DNA from: Bettongia penicillata ogilbyi
Taxonomy: Eukaryota > Chordata > Mammalia > Diprotodontia > Potoroidae
Direction of reading: 5' to 3'
DNA length: 64,000 nt
NCBI GenBank assembly: GCA_023548195.1
Contig: JAJHZJ010000028.1
Span: forward strand, 3,545,001-3,609,000
In this document: positions 22,001-33,499 of the stretch, in pieces
Position numbering within the stretch: the stretch's first letter is position 1
How the letters are laid out: every line of letters starts with the position of its first letter
Position numbers and translations under genes: made by a program
The notes under the pieces: model-generated
Databases searched by the model: none
Told to the model about the DNA's origin: nothing
The model's input: only the letters and a program-made list of their open reading frames with translations

Positions 22001-23126
22001 TTAAGATTTTCAAAATGCTTTACATACATGATCTCATTCAATCTTTGCCACAACTCTGAAAGGTAAGTGCTATTTTTATCTCCATTTTAAATATGGGGAA
22101 ACTGAGAACCAGATTCACACTGTTGAAGCAGGATGTGAACTCAAATCCTGAAAACAAGTCTAGTGAGCATGATATCCACTATCCCACAAGGGAGTGTTGT
22201 AGTGGGCACTTTGTTCTACTGTTTTACCAGTGTTGGTAGCTAGTAAGTTTTTTATTTTTAATTCTATATACTCTTAATTAGGATTTTAAGAGGCATGTGT
22301 GGTTTGCCTGAGGCAGGTTGGCCACAAGCTTTTTATTATTCAGGTGTAGACAATAACAATCTATTTCCCAACCATAAACCTTTGTTCAATTGTGGGTGAG
22401 TCTGAACTAGACCAGACCAATACTTCAATTCTGGATCCAAGTGACTCCTAAACTTTGTTCTTTATTTTATTTTTTTTCATTTAATGGAAATCAATTATTC
22501 ACTAGCATTAGCTAATATTTCTGAAGAATGCCTCCCCAAAGCTGTTAAAAACGATCAGGTTGGGAAGTAAAAGGCATTCAGTTCAACTTCATTCAGTTCA
22601 ATTCAGCTAGGGGTTGGATTGGATAGAATGCAGGACCTACAGTCAGAAAGAAATGAGTACAAATTAAGGTCCTGATTCTTACTAGCTGAGGGGCCCTGGG
22701 CATGTCACTTAACTTCCATTCTAAGTTTCTTCAATCCCCTAAAATGGGGATAATAACAGCACTTACCTTCCCTGGTAGTAAGGAGGATAATCATAATAAA
22801 AACCACTAGCATTTAAATAGAACTTTAAGATTTACAAAGTGCTTTAGTCCAGCTGTTAATAAGCATTTATTAAGAGTCCATTAATGTTCCCAGTGCTGTG
22901 CACAAGAAAGACAGACCAGCCCCCAAGGAACTTACAAACTAAAGGAGAAAGACAATACACAAAATGAAGCTTAAAGGGAGGAGCAGCTGCCAGAGGGTAC
23001 CCAGAACTGGGTGGGGCTTATATTTGTGTGGTGAAAACCAAGCCAAAAAGTTGATGGAAAATGAGGAGTTTAGGTGGGAAATGCTGAGCCCTCTATAAAG
23101 GGAGGATTTAGGAGTTTCCTTTCTGG
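22000..23126. mobile_element. Cluster of old SINE and L2 fragments
   Basis: 22000-22190 is a minus-strand MIR-like SINE ('gctttacatacatgatctcattcaatctttgccacaact...ggggaaactgag'). 22600-22855 is a plus-strand SINE of the same group ('cagtcagaaagaaatgagt', 'aaaatggggataataacagcac'). 22855-23000 is the reversed L2 3' end ('ataagcatttattaagagtcc'). The rest is unassigned. Confidence 0.5.
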
Positions 23127-23420
23127 GTTGTTGCCCTTCCTATTCGAGGATGAAGAGGACCTAAATGACACCTCTACTTTTAAGTCAATGTACAGTCTGC
23201 CCGACTGTAACCGATTAGACCAATACAAGCTTGAAATTTGCTACTACAGGTAGGGCACACATGGTCTATATGAACATTTGGAATGGAGATGTCTCTACAT
23301 TTCTGCATCTCACATTTCTTTTGGTCTACTGCAATTCTGTTTTGCTAATAGAGCACAGTGCCTTCTTTGAGGTAGGCATGCCATACTAGGTGGTGCTGTG
23401 CCAATGTCTTTCATGTCTCA

Positions 23421-23924
23421 TGATAATCATTTAAAATCATTGTTGAATCTTAAGGGCCAAAGTCTAAACTAATCAACCAAATTGCTTTGTTTGCTCTAAA
23501 AATGCCCTTTTCTGTGTCAATAACTTCAAAGACCTGTTTATGACAGGTTACCTGCCACCAGACTGGTGGGATTCTTTTTATCTTGTTATGTACAGACAGA
23601 GAAAAACAGATATCCTGGGATCAGAATTTCCAACTGACTCTGCCTTGTCAATTGTCTCGTCTCACTGCATTTACAACTTATTCAACTAGGAAAATTCCTT
23701 TTTCATGGTATAGTTAAAGACATATGGGGACCATAAATCTGAGGGACACAGACATCCTGGGAAAGTCCTAAAACATATTTAAATCTTCTCATTCTTTTAT
23801 CAATCAATCAGAAGTTTCCTTCTGCTTCCATGATCATGTATCTGCTAGCTTTAAGGGAATAAATAATATGAATTTACATATCACCTAGCCTGTTTGACTC
23901 TTTAACCAAACTTTCAAGTTCACA
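23421..23924 (+). mobile_element. Solo LTR of an endogenous retrovirus, 504 bp, 4-bp target duplication
   Basis: Begins TGATAATC and ends TTCACA, with the direct repeat CTCA at 23417-23420 and 23925-23928. Removing it rejoins the RTE sequence '...catgtctca' and 'caatagattcc' cleanly. A polyadenylation-type AATAAATAAT occurs about 60 bp before the right end (about 23860), which gives plus orientation. No internal viral genes remain. A 4-bp duplication is usual for gammaretrovirus-like elements. Confidence 0.75.
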
Positions 23925-23992
23925 CTCACAATAGATTCCAAAGTTCTTCAGTGAGACCTTGAGAGTGTCCTCATATCTCTCCTCCTGACCTC

Positions 23993-24394
23993 TGTTAGAA
24001 ACACATTTAACTCACAAAAGGGTATCAAGGAGAATTTATTACAGCAGAGTGCAGAAGAATTAAATGCTTTGGCCAAAGTGGATCCCACCCCTCTTTTCGG
24101 GGAGTACCTTCTACGTTCATTCCCTGTGAATGAACGGGTAGCTCCCAACTAGTTTAGACCAATGTAAGCCCTTGTATACTGTTCCAAATTTGGACTTCCC
24201 ACCACACCATCCACTGACCATGTAACTTCATGTTATCCTTCTGATAAGCTTTTCCTCAAACAGCTCATCAAGCGTGCACACAAGTTTCTGACCTTTTATC
24301 TGACCATGCTAGGTGACAACTTTGACTAACTATTACCATTGAAAGCTGGAAGTTTTTACACTGTGGAAACAAAACCCTTTCCTTGTTTCCCGCA
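23993..24394 (-). mobile_element. Second solo LTR, 402 bp, opposite orientation, 4-bp target duplication
   Basis: Bounded by TGTTAGAAAC and GTTTCCCGCA, which are imperfect inverted ends with TG...CA termini. The direct repeat CCTC is at 23989-23992 and 24395-24398. Excision restores the RTE reading '...ctgacctctgtgtgagcac'. On the minus strand AATAAA is at 24040-24035, about 45 bp before the end, and a TATA-like gtataca lies near 24175. Only the LTR is present. It is not obviously the same family as the LTR 69 bp away. Confidence 0.75.
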
Positions 24395-27300
24395 CCTCTG
24401 TGTGAGCACTTTCCTTGTGTAAGTTTTCCATAAAATAATCTTTCAGGCAAATGTACCTTTGGCATTTGAACAATGCAGCCAGTCCATTGGGGCTGTGCTC
24501 TCTGCTGCAGAGTTTGAATGGTTGGCAGTTTAGCTTGAGAAAGGACTTCAGTATTTGGTAACTTATCTTTCCAGGTGATCTTTCAGAATCTCTCTAAGAC
24601 AATTGAAGCAATTCAGTTTCCTGACATGTTACAATCCAGGTTTCACAGGCATACAACAATGAGGTCAGCACAATGGCTATGCGTGGTAGGCAGCCTAATA
24701 CCTCTTCTCTCCCACACTTTCCTCTGGAGCTTCCCAAACACTGAGCAAGCTTGGGCAATTCGTATATCAACATCATCCTCTATGTGCATACCTCTGGAAA
24801 GCATACTGCCAAGGTAAGTGAACTTATCCACAGCATTCAAAATTTCTCCATTTGCTGTAAATTATGGCTCCACATGTGGATGGTGTGGTGCTGGCTGGTG
24901 AAGAACCTCTGTTTTCTTGGTGTTAGTTATAAGGTCCAAATGAGCACAAGCAGCAGAGAATGGACCCATGCTCTGTTGCATCTCACCCTCAGCGGCTGTA
25001 TTGAGTGCACAATCATCTGCAAACAAAAAAGTCATGCACAAACTCTCCCTCCATTTTAGTCTTGGCTTGTAGTTTTTTCAATTTAGATAATTTATTGTCA
25101 ATGTGATAGCTGACCTTGATGCCATTTTTATCCTTGTTCAAGGTGTCTGACAACCTTGCTATAAACATCATACTAAAAAGCATGGAAGCAAGCACACAGC
25201 CCTGCTTCACTCCACTGGTTACTGGGAAAGTGAAAGAGCATTGTCCATTATCCAGAATCCATGCAAGCATGCCCTTGTGAAACTGATATACAACACTGAT
25301 CAACTTCTCTCGGCAACCAAATTTTGCCATAATTTTCTACAAGCTCTCACAGCTGACAGTATCAAAGGCTTTGGTCAGATCAGCAAACTTTGTGTGCAGA
25401 CTTCTGTTCTTGACATTTCTCTTAGAGTTGTTGGACAACAAACACCATATCAACCATTCCTTAACCCTTTCTGAAGCCACATAGGCTCTTGGGTAGATGA
25501 CCATTTTCCAGGTGAAGAATCAGCCTATTTTTTTAAAGAGGACTTTGGCAAGAATCCTGCTGGCAGTGACTAAGAAAGACACTCCCCTGTGATTGTCACA
25601 GGACAATCTATTTCCTTTTCCTTTATTGAGATGGGAAATGAAGGCATCCTTGAGTACTGGGGGATAATCCCCTCTTGCCAAATAACTCAGAAGATTTCAG
25701 TCAACTTTTGTATGGGCAGTGGACTCCCTGCTTTGTAGATTTCTGCTGGAATAGAATTAGTGCCAGGCACTTTGCCACATGAGAGGAGCCTAATGGCATT
25801 CAAAACCTCTTCTTCAGTTGGAAGGTTGGCTAGAGAAGGATTGACTTGGTGTCAGCATTGGTAGATGATAATCTGTTGAAAACACTATGAAAGTATTCAG
25901 TCCATCTCTCCAAGATCATGTCCTTATCACTAAGCAATGTGTCTGCAACAACACTGAGCAGTTGAGATGCACCACAAATCTTTAGCTCATAAATAGACTT
26001 CAGGGCATCATGAAAGTATTTTGGATTGACACTATCAGTATAAAACTGAGTTTCATCTGCCTTCTTACTAAGCCAAGAATCCTATATCTGTCTAAACCTT
26101 TCTTGTACTTTACTTTTGATGGAGTTAAATACTTTCTTCTTAGAAATGGATGAACTATACTGCTGGTAAACTCTGTGGAGTTCTCGTTTTTCACTTAGTA
26201 ACTTCTGAATTTCCCCATCATTTTCATCAAGCTAGTCCTGATGTTTGTGAGTGTTCTGGTCTATATGAGTAAATGTGATGCTGTACACAAAATCTCTAAA
26301 AACTGCCCACTCCTTTTCTGTTCCACTGTTACCAATTGTGTGTTGACTCAGTTTTCCTTCCAAGTTAGCAATAAACTGTTCTTTTGGTAGTCAGCTTGCC
26401 TTAGTTGAATGCAAATATTTAGCTTGTAGAGGATGTCTGTGATCAGTCCTTCACCACTTTTGTTACTCCCACATCCAGTCTGTTTCTTCTCCTTACAATG
26501 ACATAATCTATTATATATCAATGTTTGTTGTGAGAGTGCATTCATGAAGTTTTATTACATTTAGGTAAATGAAAGACAGTGTTGATGATAAGAAGTTCAT
26601 GAGATGCATAGTTCTTCAGTAGTGACTGTTGCTGTTTCCAGCTCACTTCCTTCCAAGGACCCTCTGCCCTGTCTGGATAGTCTGTGACTCTCTGACATTA
26701 AAGTCACCTAGAATTACAAGAGGGAGTATGAGATGTTGAGGGAAGACTAATACTTCCGGTTTGAGGGCTGCTGAGTCCTTTTTCAGGGCTGCTTTCCACC
26801 TTTGTTATCTATCTAACTCCCAACTCTCACCTTTGGTTCCAAGAAGCTGTAGTATGCACAGGGGACACACCCTGGTAAAACCATTTTGGTAGATAGGCTA
26901 AACCAGTTTGAGGGGAACCGACAGGTCTCAAGCCTGTTGGTGAGTTAAGGAGACTGTCTACTCCAAGCGTGTGAAGACTTCCCCAGCTGAATAGGCAGAA
27001 GTGAACAATTTATTCCAACAGCATGTGAAGGTGGCTGAAGCAGGCTCTGTGGAGCATTTAGAGCTTGGTTGGACATTAAGACACCAAAGTCATCTACTGC
27101 ATCCTGAGCCATTTCCAGTCATCTTGACTTTTTTTTTTTAATATAAATTTATTTATTTAACTTTTTACATTCATTTTCACAAAATTTTGGGTTCCAAATT
27201 TTCTCCCCATTTCTCCCCTCCCCCAACCCAATACAGCAAGCATTCTAATTTCCCCTACCACTAATCTCACCTCTCTTCTATCATCCCTCCCTTCCCTTGT

Positions 27301-27971
27301 CCCCATCTTCTCTTTTGTCCTGTAGGGCCAGATAACTTTGTATTCCCCATTACCTGTATTACTTATTCCCTAGTAGCAAGAACAATACTTGAAAGTTGTT
27401 CCTACAACTTTGAGTTCCAACTTCTCCCCATCCCTCCCTCCCCACCCATTCCTTTTGGGAGGGCAGGCAATTCAATATAGGCCATATCTATGTAGTTTTG
27501 CAAATGACTTTGATAATAGTCATGTTGTGTAAGACTAACTATATTTCCCTCCATCCTATCCTGCCCACCATTGCTTCTATTCTCTCTTTTGATCCTGTCC
27601 CTCCCCAACAGTGTTGATTTCAAATTGCTCCCTCCTCTCATTGCCCTCCCTTCCATCATCCCCGCTACCCTGCTTATCCCCTTCTCCCCCACTTTCCTGT
27701 ATTGTAAGATAGATTTTCATACCAAAATGAGTGTGCATTTTATTCCTTCCTTTAGTCAAATGTGATGAGAGTAAACTTCATGTTTTTCTCTCAGCTCCGC
27801 TCATTTTCCCTCCACTGAAAAGTCTCCTGCCTGCCTCTTCTATGAGAGATAATTTGCCCCATTCCATTTCTCCCTCTCTCCTCCCAATACATTTCTCTCT
27901 CACCACTTAACTTCATTTTTTAAAGATATGATCCTATCCTATTCAATTCACTCTGTGCTCTCTGTCTCTGT

Positions 27972-27979
27972 GTGTGCGT

Positions 27980-28025
<46 letters not shown>
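27972..28025 (+). repeat. (TG)n microsatellite in the HAL1-type 3'UTR
   Basis: About 25 TG units with an initial tgtgtgcgtacg. The same site in the element at 13749-16596 carries a TATG-rich tract (14578-14625), so the element family appears to bring a simple-repeat seed here. Confidence 0.85.
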
Positions 28026-28028
<3 letters not shown>

Positions 28029-28160
28029 CCCACCAACTACCTAGATACTGAAAAGTTTCAAGAATTACAAATATTGTCTTTCCCTGTAGGAATGTAAACA
28101 GTTCAACTTTAGTAAGTCCCTTATGACTTCTCTTTGCTGATTACTTTTTCATGCTTCTTC

Positions 28161-29261
28161 TCATTCTTGTGTTTGAAAGTCAAATTTTCTTTTCAGCTCT
28201 GGTCTTTTCATCAAGAATGCTTGAAAGTCCTCTATTTCATTGATAGACAATTTCTTCCCCTGAAGTATTATACTCAGCTTTGCTGGGTAGGTGATTCTTG
28301 GTTTTAGTCCTAGTTACTTTGACTTCTGGAATATCCTATTCCACACCCTTCAATCCCTTAATGTAGAAGTTGCTAGATCTTGTGTTATCCTGATTGTATT
28401 TCCACAATACTGGAATTGTTTCTTTCTAGCTGCTTGCAAGATTTTTTCCTTGAGCTGGGAGTTCTGGAATTTGGCCACAATGTTCCTAGGAGTTTCTCTT
28501 TTTGGATCTCTTTCAGGCAGTGATCGATGGATTCTTTCAATACTTATTTTGCCCTCTGGTTGTAGAATATCAGGGCAGTTTTCCTTGAAAATTTCATGCA
28601 AGATGATGTCTAGGCTCTTTTTTTGATCATGGCTTTCAGGTAGTCCCATAATTTTTAAATTGTCTCTCCTGAATCTATTTTCCAGGTCAGTTGTTTTTCC
28701 CACGAGATATTTCACATTCTCCTCCATTTTTTCATTCTTTTGGTTTTGTTTTGTGATTTCTTGGTTTCTCAGAAAGTCATTAGCCTCCATCTGTTCCATT
28801 CTAATTTTGAGAGAACTATTATCTTCAGTGAGCTTTTGAACCTCTTTTTCCATTTGGCTAATTCTGCTTTTGAAAGCATTCTTCTCCTCATTGGCTTTTT
28901 GAACCTCTTTTGCCAATTGAGTGAGCCTATTTTTCAAGGTGTTATTTTCTTCAGCATTTTTTTGGGTCTCCTTTAGCTAGGTATTGACCCATTTTTCATG
29001 CTTTTCTTGCATCTCTCTCATTTCTCTTCCCAATTTTTCCTCTACCTGTCTCACTTGGTTTTCAAAATCCTTTTTGAGCTCTTCCATGGCCTGAGCCCAC
29101 CGGACATCCACCTGGGATGTCTGGGATACAGAGGCCCCGACCTCCACTTCTTTCTCTGATGGTAAGAATAGTTCCTCGTTATCAGGATTGAAAGGCGGAA
29201 ACATCTGTACCCCCTCAAAGTAGCTCTCTATAGTCTTATTTTTCTTCCCTTTTCTGGGCAT
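28161..29261 (-). pseudogene. L1-type ORF1 of the complete HAL1-type unit (366 codons, three internal stops)
   Basis: This is an L1 ORF1-like nucleic-acid chaperone frame with no frameshift over 1,101 bp. It starts MPRKGKKNKTIESYFEG. The coiled-coil region spans residues 60-170 (EELKKDFENQVRQVEEKLGR, KNRLTQLAKEVQKANEEKNA). Next come the RRM-like block RFRRDNLKIMGLPESHDQKK and the C-terminal block with RETPRNIVAKF and ILQAARKK. The end is PRITYPAKLSIILQG...FDFQTQE. In-frame stops occur at codon 95 (TAG, 28979-28977), codon 304 (TGA, 28352-28350) and codon 316 (TAA, 28316-28314). This is the best preserved mobile-element ORF in the window. It is not translatable in full. Confidence 0.9.
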
Positions 29262-29941
29262 TTTCCCAGCCAGTTACTTGAGTTCTGAGATTCCTGTCCA
29301 CCCCCGCCTAGATCCACCCAGCTAGTGCTTGGGGTCTGAGATTCAAATGGGCTTTCCACAGGAGGTGTGGCTGCTATTCAATGTGAGCTTAAGTTCTGGT
29401 GCTCTGGTGGGGGCAGGGCCGGCCTCCCAGGCTCAGTTCCCTCAGGGGGTTTATGTAGAGAGCTTTGGTAATGGCCCTGAACTTCTGTGTGCTGCTTGGG
29501 GAGTCCCGGGGGCCATAGCTGTCTCTGCCTCTGCCTCTGGCACTCCCTCCACTGCTGCCTCCTGAGGGGCCTGAGTCACGGAGACACCCCACTCCCCTCT
29601 TGGCCAGCCCAGATGTCTCTCTCGCTGACCTGTAGAGTTTGTGGGAGGAGGGACCTTCACAGCCGCCGGACATTCCGTCCCTGAAGCCTGCTCAGATCTG
29701 TTCCTTTGGGGCCACCCGGCCAGGGCAGCACAGGGGTGGACTCCGCTGTCCAGGGCATGATGGACCCCTGGGGACCGCTCTCCAGGGCTCTCCAGAATGG
29801 AAATCTTTTCCACTGTGTTTCTGCATGCCTTGCAGTGATCCAGAATTTGTGGGGAGTTCTTCTTGCAGGAAATATATGGACTGTGGGTTCGGAGCTAGCA
29901 TATGTGAGTCTTTCTACTCCGCTATCTTGGGTCCACCCCTC

Positions 29942-30559
29942 AGTCCCATAATTTTTAAATTGTCTCTCCTGGATCTATTTTCCAAGTCAGTTGTTTTCCC
30001 AAAGAGATATTTCTCATGGTCTTCCTTTTTTTCATTCTTTTGGTTTTGTTTGGTGATTTCTTGGTTTCTCAGAAAGTCATTAGCTTCCATCTGTTCCATT
30101 CTGATTTTTAAAAAACTACTTTTTTCAGTGAGCTTTTGAACCTCCTTTTCCATTTAGCTAATTCTGCTTTTTAAAGCATTCTTCTCCTCATTGGCTTTTT
30201 GAACCTCTTTTGCTAATTGAGTTAGACTATTTTTCAAGGAGTTATTTTCATCAGCATTTTTTGGGTCTCCTTTAGCAAGGTGTTGACCTGCTTTTCATGC
30301 TTTTCTTGCATCTCTCTCATTTCTCTTCTCAGTTTTTCCTCCACCCCTCTAACTTGATTTTCAAAATCCCTTTTGAGCTCTTCTGTGACCTGAGACCATT
30401 GAATATTTATTTTGGATGTTTGGGATACACAAGCGTTGACTTCTATGTCTTTCCCTGATGGTAAGCATTGTTATTCCTCATCAGAAAGGAAGGGAGGAGA
30501 TATCTGTTCACCAAGAAAGTAACCTTTTATGGTCGTATTTTTTTCCCTTTTCTGGGCAT
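29942..30559 (-). pseudogene. Truncated ORF1 of the upstream partial HAL1-type unit
   Basis: The start ATG is at 30559-30557 (MPRKGKK). The frame is lost early but is recognisable in the coiled coil and in MEKEVQKLTEKSSFLKI, EANDFLRNQEITKQNQKNEK and NRSRRDNLKIMGL. It ends abruptly at the junction with the second unit. The C-terminal third and 3'UTR of this unit are missing. Confidence 0.8.
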
Positions 30560-32179
30560 TTTCCCAGTCAGTTACTTGACTTCTGAGATTCCTTTCCACA
30601 CCCACCTTGCCTCCAGATCTGCCCAGCTAGTGCTTGGGATCTGAGATTCAAATGCTGCTTCCCAGCCTCAGGGCTTTCAGCAGGGGCAGGGCTGCTATTC
30701 AATGTGAGATTAAGTTCAGCTGCTCGGGTGGGGGCAGGGTCACCACATGGGGCTCAGTTCCCTCAGGGGGTTTATGTGGAGTCCATGGATCTGAGCTCCT
30801 GTCTGCTTTAGGAATGCCTGTCCACTGCTGCCTCTGCTGCTGCCTCCTGAGGGGGCCTGAATTATGGAAATGAAATTACTCCCCTCTTGGCCAGCTAAAC
30901 AGGCTCTCTCACTGCCCTGTAGTGCCAGTGGGTGGAGGGCTCTGCGCAGTGGGTGGAGATTCTGTCCCTGAAGCCTGCTCAGATCTGCTCCTCTCATTGT
31001 TGTGCAGGCAAGGCAGGGCTGGGCTCTGCTCCGGTCCCGGTGCACAACGGACCTTTGGTGTCGGTTTTTCAGGTTTCTCTGGAACAGAAATCTCTACTCC
31101 ATTGTTCTGTGGCTTCTGCTGCTCCAGAATTTGTTGGGAATTCTTCTTTACAGATATTTTTTGGGCTGTGGGTTAGGAGCTAGCATATGTGAATCTTTCT
31201 ACTCCACCATCTTGGCTCCCATCTTGACTTTTATCTTGTTATTGGACTATGATGACTCTGGAAGAGAGAGTGAGGCTGAAGACTTTGTGCAACTCTGCCT
31301 CACTTAAATCTAATTTATGTGTGAGTCAAAAGATATGACCCATACCATCTTACCATTTTTATCTACCTTGAAGTCTTGTGGTGACAGGCAAGCTACAAAG
31401 TAGCAGTAGTGGACACATTGGGAGCTGTAATCCCAACTCTGCCCACAGGTGTCCCACTGAAGCAACAGTGGATTTGGTAGCCCCTTGGATGCCTGAGAGG
31501 TTTTTTTAAAGGATCGTAATACTCTCCCCTTGGTGTGAGTAAATGACTAGAAAAAGTGCTCTAAAAATTGTCTGTTTCACTTAACCCAAGAAATGTACAA
31601 AAAGTTTTGTGAAGATGATTCCACTCACCATAGGTACGTGGGCTGTATGTATGCTTATGGACAATTTGAAGTCTAGTAGACCTGAAAGACAAAGCTCTTG
31701 CTGAGAGAGACCTTAGCAGGTATGGCATCCAAATAGGAACCCTGAGTGAAGGAGGCTAGCAAATGAAGGCCTGCCTATCAAACTCAGAACTAGATGATGT
31801 TTTTTTCGGAGTGGTTACCATGATGAGGAGTGCCATGAAGTTGGCATAGATTTTTTCAATCAAATCTAGTTTAGACAACAAACTTGTATGATACCTGCTT
31901 AAAGGAATGGACAACAGACTCATCAGCACCGTGTTATTTTCACTTGCAGGTAAGTACCATACCACCTTGTCAGTGCATAGGCTCCCACCATGATGAACCC
32001 TGATGAGGTAAAAGAGGAATTTTATGATGACCTGGAGACCCTCATCAACAATGTGCCAGAAGAGGATGAGCTCTACTTTCTAGCCCTTTAGTCAGAGGAG
32101 AGAGGCAGCTAAGGGTTAGGAGAAGATGTGGAATATTAATACAGGATCAATCTCCATGCTAATGAGATTTCAAGTGTGT

Positions 32180-32395
32180 TTTACAAATATTACATCATTT
32201 GATCCTCACAACAAATCTAGGGGGTAGGTGCTAGTATTATCCCCATTATATGGATATAGAAACTGAGGAAGACAGAGGCTAAGTGATGTGCCCAGGGTCA
32301 CACATTTACAAAGTGTCTGGGGTCAGATTTGAACTCAGATCTCTCTGATTCCAAGTCCAGTATCTACTGAGCCATCTAGCCCCTTGAGATAGTGA
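32180..32395 (-). mobile_element. MIR-like/tRNA SINE (minus)
   Basis: Plus strand reads 'acatcatttgatcctcacaacaaatctagggggtagg...aactgaggaagacagaggctaagtgatgtgcccagggtcacac...ttgaactcagatctctctgattcc', ending in the tRNA-like promoter part 'gtatctactgagccatctagcccc'. Confidence 0.7.
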
Positions 32396-32459
32396 GATAT
32401 TGTTGTAAAGCACTTTGTAATCTTAAAGTTCTATATAAATAATTCTTAGCCATTGTTAT

Positions 32460-33060
32460 GGTTAATTATTAAGCTAGCATTTATGAAGAGAATGCTTAGG
32501 ACTCTGCTAAGGCCCTAGGAATTTACATTCTACTGGTAGAAAAATAATGAAACAAATACAAAGTAATTTCAGGAAGAGGAAAATATTAACTGGACATGTG
32601 GAGTGAGAACAGGAAAAGCCTTGTATGGGAAGTGGCAATTCAGCTAGGCTGGAAACAGAGCTGGAATTCCAAGGGGCAAAAGGGAAAACATTCCAAGTTT
32701 GAAAGACTAATTGGAAATCTTCAGGGAGACAGGGTATAGAATGTCACAAACGGAGAACAAGTAAGCCAGTTTGACTGGAGGGAACATGGAGTGTGTGAGG
32801 GAGAGTGATGTAAAAATCAGGCTAGAAAGATAGGAGGTAACAGGAATAGGATGGGCTTTAAATGACAGAACATTCTATACCCTGTCTCCCTGAAGAACAA
32901 GGGAGACCCATAAGAAGAGACAAAGGGACTGCTTGAGATGCTTGGTAGACGCAGAATCAAACATCAAGAGAGTTTGATAACTGGGTAGAGACTGAGGAGT
33001 TTAGGGTGCCTATGGGATTGTCTGCCTGGGGGACTAGAAGAGGTAGGTTTCTAAGAAAAA
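32460..33060 (-). mobile_element. L2 LINE 3' region (antisense)
   Basis: Plus strand gives the reversed L2 3' region in order: 'gctagcatttatgaagag', 'gaatttacattctactgg', 'attcagctaggctggaaacagagctgg', 'acattccaagtttg'. The end contains 'gaccctgtctccctgaagaa', a local reshuffle of nearby sequence ('tcagggagacagggtatagaatgt' near 32722). Confidence 0.6.
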
Positions 33061-33499
33061 TAATGAGTTCCCTTTTGGTCACTCATTTGAGATGGCCTTG
33101 AGCCATGAAATGTTTAGGTCATGTCCAGCAGACACTTGGCAAGCATTCTTGGGAACTATATTTTACTTAACCCATTCTTTATTTTTTTTTTTCAAGAAAT
33201 TGCCTCGTCATTTTCCCTGGGCTTCCTGGAGTTGGCATAGGTTGCTGTTCCTGTTGGGATGATGTAGTATGATGTGGTATGATGTTGGTATGATGTAGAT
33301 TTGCACATGAATAATATTTTTACCCGGTCTTCCATTTCCTCCCCCAAACTTGATCCAATTCATAAGTTCCTCATTTCTGTTCATGACATAACAATTTTCT
33401 AAGTCATCTAGCTTTCTTTTCCCTTGTCCCAAATAACTAATCAATTGCCAGATCCTTTTAATTCCATCTCTAGAATAGCACTCATGTATATCAACTCAA

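Larger units (their letters stand above)
23127..26720 (-). mobile_element. RTE LINE, 3' part in normal orientation (EN C-terminal half, RT, 3'UTR)
   Basis: On the minus strand the sequence starts at the endonuclease block encoding VILGDFN-like residues (about 26718) and continues with DYPDRAEGPWKE and a DYV/IVRR block near 26500. It then enters the reverse transcriptase: SGVKQGCVLAS (about 25230-25190), the catalytic FADD motif at 25024-25013, and FTYLGSMLSRG (about 24820). The 3' tail is gggcaacaacc at about 23137-23127. Frameshifts and stops separate these blocks. Two solo LTRs are inserted at 23421-23924 and 23993-24394. The 5' part of the same element lies inverted next to it (26740-32085). 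Confidence 0.85.
27133..31219 (-). mobile_element. Chimeric tandem HAL1-type element, about 4.1 kb, with a single target-site duplication
   Basis: A 13-bp direct repeat, catcttgactttt, flanks the whole block (27120-27132 and 31220-31232), and its removal restores RTE 5'UTR. Inside, on the minus strand, are a 5'UTR (31219 to about 30560) and the first half of ORF1, broken after the NLKIMGL block at about 29942. A complete second element then starts AGGGGTGGACCC (29940) with its own 5'UTR, ORF1 and 3'UTR to the poly-T at 27139-27133. Neither unit has ORF2. The arrangement is a head-to-tail partial dimer. Confidence 0.85.
26740..32085 (+). mobile_element. RTE LINE, 5' part, inverted (5'UTR and endonuclease N-terminal half), split by a HAL1-type insertion
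   Basis: The plus strand carries RTE 5'UTR (about 26740-27132) and, after the inserted 27133-31220 element, its continuation (31221 on: 'gactctggaagagagagtgaggctg'). The endonuclease N-terminus follows: ERDLSRYGIQIGTLSE (about 31710-31755), a decayed middle, and MMNPDEVKEEFYDDLETL then NNVPEEDEL at 31990-32073. It stops where the neighbouring minus-strand part begins (VILGDFN). The two halves are therefore one element with an inverted 5' segment. Frameshifts and stops make it non-functional. Confidence 0.85.

Noticed and set aside
24594..25330. Possible host gene with reverse-transcriptase-like domains
   Set aside because: The SGVKQGCVLA, FADD and FTYLGS blocks belong to an RTE LINE. They are in different frames with stops, so the sequence is a transposon fossil.
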